Source of the DNA: Blautia sp. BIOML-A1
GTDB taxonomy: Bacteria > Bacillota > Clostridia > Lachnospirales > Lachnospiraceae
Length of the DNA stretch: 64,000 nt
Assembly (NCBI RefSeq): GCF_009883055.1
Contig: NZ_WWVR01000015.1
Coordinates: forward strand, 1 to 64,000
Direction of reading: 5' to 3'
Made by a program: the position numbers and the translations under genes. Within the stretch, counting starts at the first letter, position 1. The number at the start of each line of letters is the position of its first letter. Shown in pieces: positions 61,949 through 64,000 of the stretch. The notes beneath the pieces are model-generated. The model did not search any database. It had not been told where the DNA came from and worked only from the letters and a program-made list of their open reading frames with translations.

Positions 61949-62734
61949 TCACGCTTCTGCATTATAATCGTCTGATGATGCATTTCTGTAAATAACTTCT
62001 TCCTGCTTCGGCTCATCAAACTCTCCCAGAATATCTCTGTAAAAAGCGGTTTCAGACGCTTCCATATACGGAAGAACCCACAGAAGTGGAAGCCCCATAA
62101 GCAGAAGCGACACGATCAGCATCGGAGCAAAACTTAACTGCAGCATAAGATACTGCCAGATGTGTCCCTTCATCAGACGCCTGCTTTCTTTGAGAGACTC
62201 CACACCTCCCATCTGCGGATTATCTGCAAGAAGATAGAAACTAAGTGCAAATGGTACCGTGATAAGTACATTCAGTACTATACTCAAAATCATAACTCCA
62301 AAAGTCAGTTCCATCCACAAAAGCTGTGCGTCTATTGTACTTCCGGGAGTTGCCAGATACATAACAAAATAAAACGGAAGCTGAGAAACTGTACTCAGAA
62401 GTGCCATCACAAAGGCTACAATCAGCACACGGTCCGGCTGGTTGTGGAACATATACAGAAGGTTTCCAAGACTGAATTCTCTTCCTCTGCTCATATTCAG
62501 CATCATATAACTGTACCCTGTGCTGAACACCATAGCAATCAGAGAAACAACAAATACAAAAACCTGTCCCAGTATAACTTCCAGGACAGCTTCTCCCGGA
62601 AAAAGTTCTGCCGAAACAATAGTTCCCAGAAAATCTACAGCCATATAGGCCAGCATTCCCGCAATCGCAATTCCCCAGTTTCCTCTGAGTACTGATTTCG
62701 CAGTTTCCTTCCAGTATTTTCGATTTTTTTTCAT
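61949..62734 (-). CDS. DUF975-family membrane protein
   Basis: A 261-residue protein with about six membrane segments. It begins with WKETAKSVLRGNWGIAIAGM, and MVFSTGYSYMMLNMSRGREF and ESRRLMKGHIWQYLMLQLSF follow, all typical of DUF975. The function is unknown in the family. The C-terminus is polar and acidic (FDEPKQEEVIY). It precedes tex on the same strand. Confidence 0.88.
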   Translation of the reverse strand: MKKNRKYWKETAKSVLRGNWGIAIAGMLAYMAVDFLGTIVSAELFPGEAVLEVILGQVFVFVVSLIAMVFSTGYSYMMLNMSRGREFSLGNLLYMFHNQPDRVLIVAFVMALLSTVSQLPFYFVMYLATPGSTIDAQLLWMELTFGVMILSIVLNVLITVPFALSFYLLADNPQMGGVESLKESRRLMKGHIWQYLMLQLSFAPMLIVSLLLMGLPLLWVLPYMEASETAFYRDILGEFDEPKQEEVIYRNASSDDYNAEA

Positions 62735-62815
62735 CCTTGATTCCTGCTTTCCAAGTTAAAACTCAGTAAAAATTCCATCCCTGAAGCCACAGAGATGGAA
62801 TTCCTTTTGTTTCGG

Positions 62816-64000
62816 TTAATCTGCCAGGTTAAATGCGTCATGTACCGCATTCATCGCTCTTATTCCGTCTTTCTCGTTGATAAGAACGGTTACACGGATC
62901 TCTGAAGTGGAGATCATGTTGATGTTGACGCCCTCGTTATAGAGGCTCTCAAACATCTTCGCTGCAACACCCGGATTGCTCATCATGCCTGCTCCGACAA
63001 TAGAAAGTTTGGCAATATTTCTCTCAGAATGCAGTTCCTGATATCCAAGTCTTGCCTTATTTTCATCCAGAACTGCCATTGCCTCTTCCATATCTTTGTC
63101 GTCTACGGTAAAAGAAATATCCTTGGTTCCCGCACGTCCGATGGACTGAAGGATCACATCTACGTTGATGTTTTTCTTTGCCAGCACATCAAATAATTTG
63201 AATGCCACTCCCGGAATATCTTTCAGACCGATCACGGCAATTCTTACTGCATCTGTATCAAGCGCAACTCCGCTGATCAGCATTCTTTCCACTGTTACTT
63301 CCTCCTTTACAACAGTTCCCTCACTGTTATTTAAGCTGGAACGTACCACAAGCGGCACGCCGTATTTCTTGGCCATCTCTACAGAACGATTATGGAGTAC
63401 ACCGGCACCCAGAGTTGCCAGATCCAGCATTTCATCGTAAGTGATCTCCTTGAGCTTGCGTGCCGTCGGAACCTTGCGGGGATCTGCCGTGTACACTCCG
63501 TCTACATCCGTATAAATCTCACATGCATCTGCATGAAGTGCCGCTGCCAGGGCAACTGCTGTAGTATCGGAACCGCCTCTTCCAAGTGTTGTATAATCAT
63601 CGTATTTATTGATTCCCTGGAAGCCTGTCACAACAACAATCTTGTGATTCTCCAGTTCTCTTTTGATTCTCTCAGTATCAATCCTCTTAAGTCTTGCGTT
63701 GCCATGTACACTTGTGGTATGCATGGCAACCTGAAATGCATTCAGAGAAACAGACGGGATACCCAGTTTATCAAATGCCATAGCCATCAGAGCTACAGAC
63801 ATCTGCTCTCCAATCGTAAAAAGCATATCCATTTCACGTTTCGGCGGCTTCTCGTTGATGTCTTTTGCCATGGTGATAAGTTCATCCGTATATTTACCCA
63901 TAGCAGAAAGAACAACTACCACATCATTGCCTTTTTTGTATTCCTCCACACATCTTCCGGCAACATTAAAAATACGCTCTTTATTTGCTACGGAAGTACC
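62816..64000 (-). CDS. lysC: Aspartate kinase (5' end outside the window)
   Basis: The visible 394 or so residues run from GTSVANKERIFNVAG, just after the usual KFGGTS start, to the C-terminus. The kinase domain shows VVVVLSAMGKYTDELI, GEQMSVALMAMAFDK, the GFQGINKYDDYTTLGRGGSD substrate site and TDVDGVYTADPRKV. Two ACT domains follow (ISFTVDDKDMEEAMAVL and VAAKMFESLYNEGVNINMIS), where lysine or threonine would inhibit. It starts the aspartate family pathway. The single-chain form with two ACT repeats is like class II monofunctional enzymes. Confidence 0.95.
   Translation of the reverse strand, partial: GTSVANKERIFNVAGRCVEEYKKGNDVVVVLSAMGKYTDELITMAKDINEKPPKREMDMLFTIGEQMSVALMAMAFDKLGIPSVSLNAFQVAMHTTSVHGNARLKRIDTERIKRELENHKIVVVTGFQGINKYDDYTTLGRGGSDTTAVALAAALHADACEIYTDVDGVYTADPRKVPTARKLKEITYDEMLDLATLGAGVLHNRSVEMAKKYGVPLVVRSSLNNSEGTVVKEEVTVERMLISGVALDTDAVRIAVIGLKDIPGVAFKLFDVLAKKNINVDVILQSIGRAGTKDISFTVDDKDMEEAMAVLDENKARLGYQELHSERNIAKLSIVGAGMMSNPGVAAKMFESLYNEGVNINMISTSEIRVTVLINEKDGIRAMNAVHDAFNLAD

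Overview
The window looks like the chromosome of a low-GC Gram-positive gut anaerobe of the Lachnospiraceae (Blautia/Dorea/Ruminococcus-like). The genes pointing there are a glucose EIICBA with a LicT-type antiterminator, the Mn riboswitch with mntP, an FMN riboswitch with ribU, DUF975, Tex, and BMP- and TrpX-type ABC transporters. Family names come from reading the proteins and from memory. No database search was run.

Bases 1-1060 and 24208-25029 are two halves of one subtilisin-like (S8, Csp-type) protease gene. It is interrupted by a mobile element of about 23.15 kb (1061-24212). A 5-bp core (ATGTG on the + strand) is present at both junctions. Joining the halves at this core gives one continuous frame of about 577 codons with a complete D/H/S triad. 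The element encodes a large serine recombinase plus a decapitated second copy. It also has plasmid-like functions (ParM, a ParR-like protein, RepA, a DnaC-like loader), a MobA/MobL relaxase with a recognisable MOBQ-type oriT, a PBECR4-type protein, TnpV and a small ribbon-helix-helix protein. No type IV secretion genes are present, so it is best called an integrative and mobilizable element (IME).

The IME carries two cargo units. One is a STAND (NB-ARC plus helical repeat) ATPase whose promoter contains a LexA/DinR-like box. The other is a ten-gene RiPP cluster on the minus strand (16371 down to 6430): two membrane proteins and an ABC ATPase (probable self-protection), the radical SAM/SPASM maturase CcpM, the TIGR04066-type and acyl-carrier-related proteins, a 56-residue six-cysteine precursor of the CLI_3235 type, a lipoprotein, a cytoplasmic S8 protease and an ABC exporter. 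A strong hairpin follows the precursor gene. This cluster is the most interesting system here: the family is known from bioinformatics, but I know of no product structure.

The right-hand 39 kb is chromosomal housekeeping: mntP under a Mn riboswitch, a GDSL hydrolase, eno, a MATE pump, a TrmH methyltransferase, an ECF sigma/anti-sigma pair, an esterase, cdd and deoD, and two large hybrid sensor kinases, one with a GGDEF domain. Further on come a zinc uptake operon with its Zur-like regulator, the ptsG-licT-ptsH-ptsI glucose PTS operon behind a RAT/terminator switch, a Nudix hydrolase, ribU, a BMP-type nucleoside-like ABC transporter, a TrpX-type ABC transporter, tex, a DUF975 protein and the 3' part of an aspartate kinase gene.

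Four copies of a 142-143 bp non-coding element with 12-bp terminal inverted repeats and 8-bp target duplications (a MITE) are scattered through this chromosomal part, with two decayed fragments. One copy sits inside the 5' leader of the zinc operon, between a consensus promoter flanked by two Fur-family boxes and the regulator gene.
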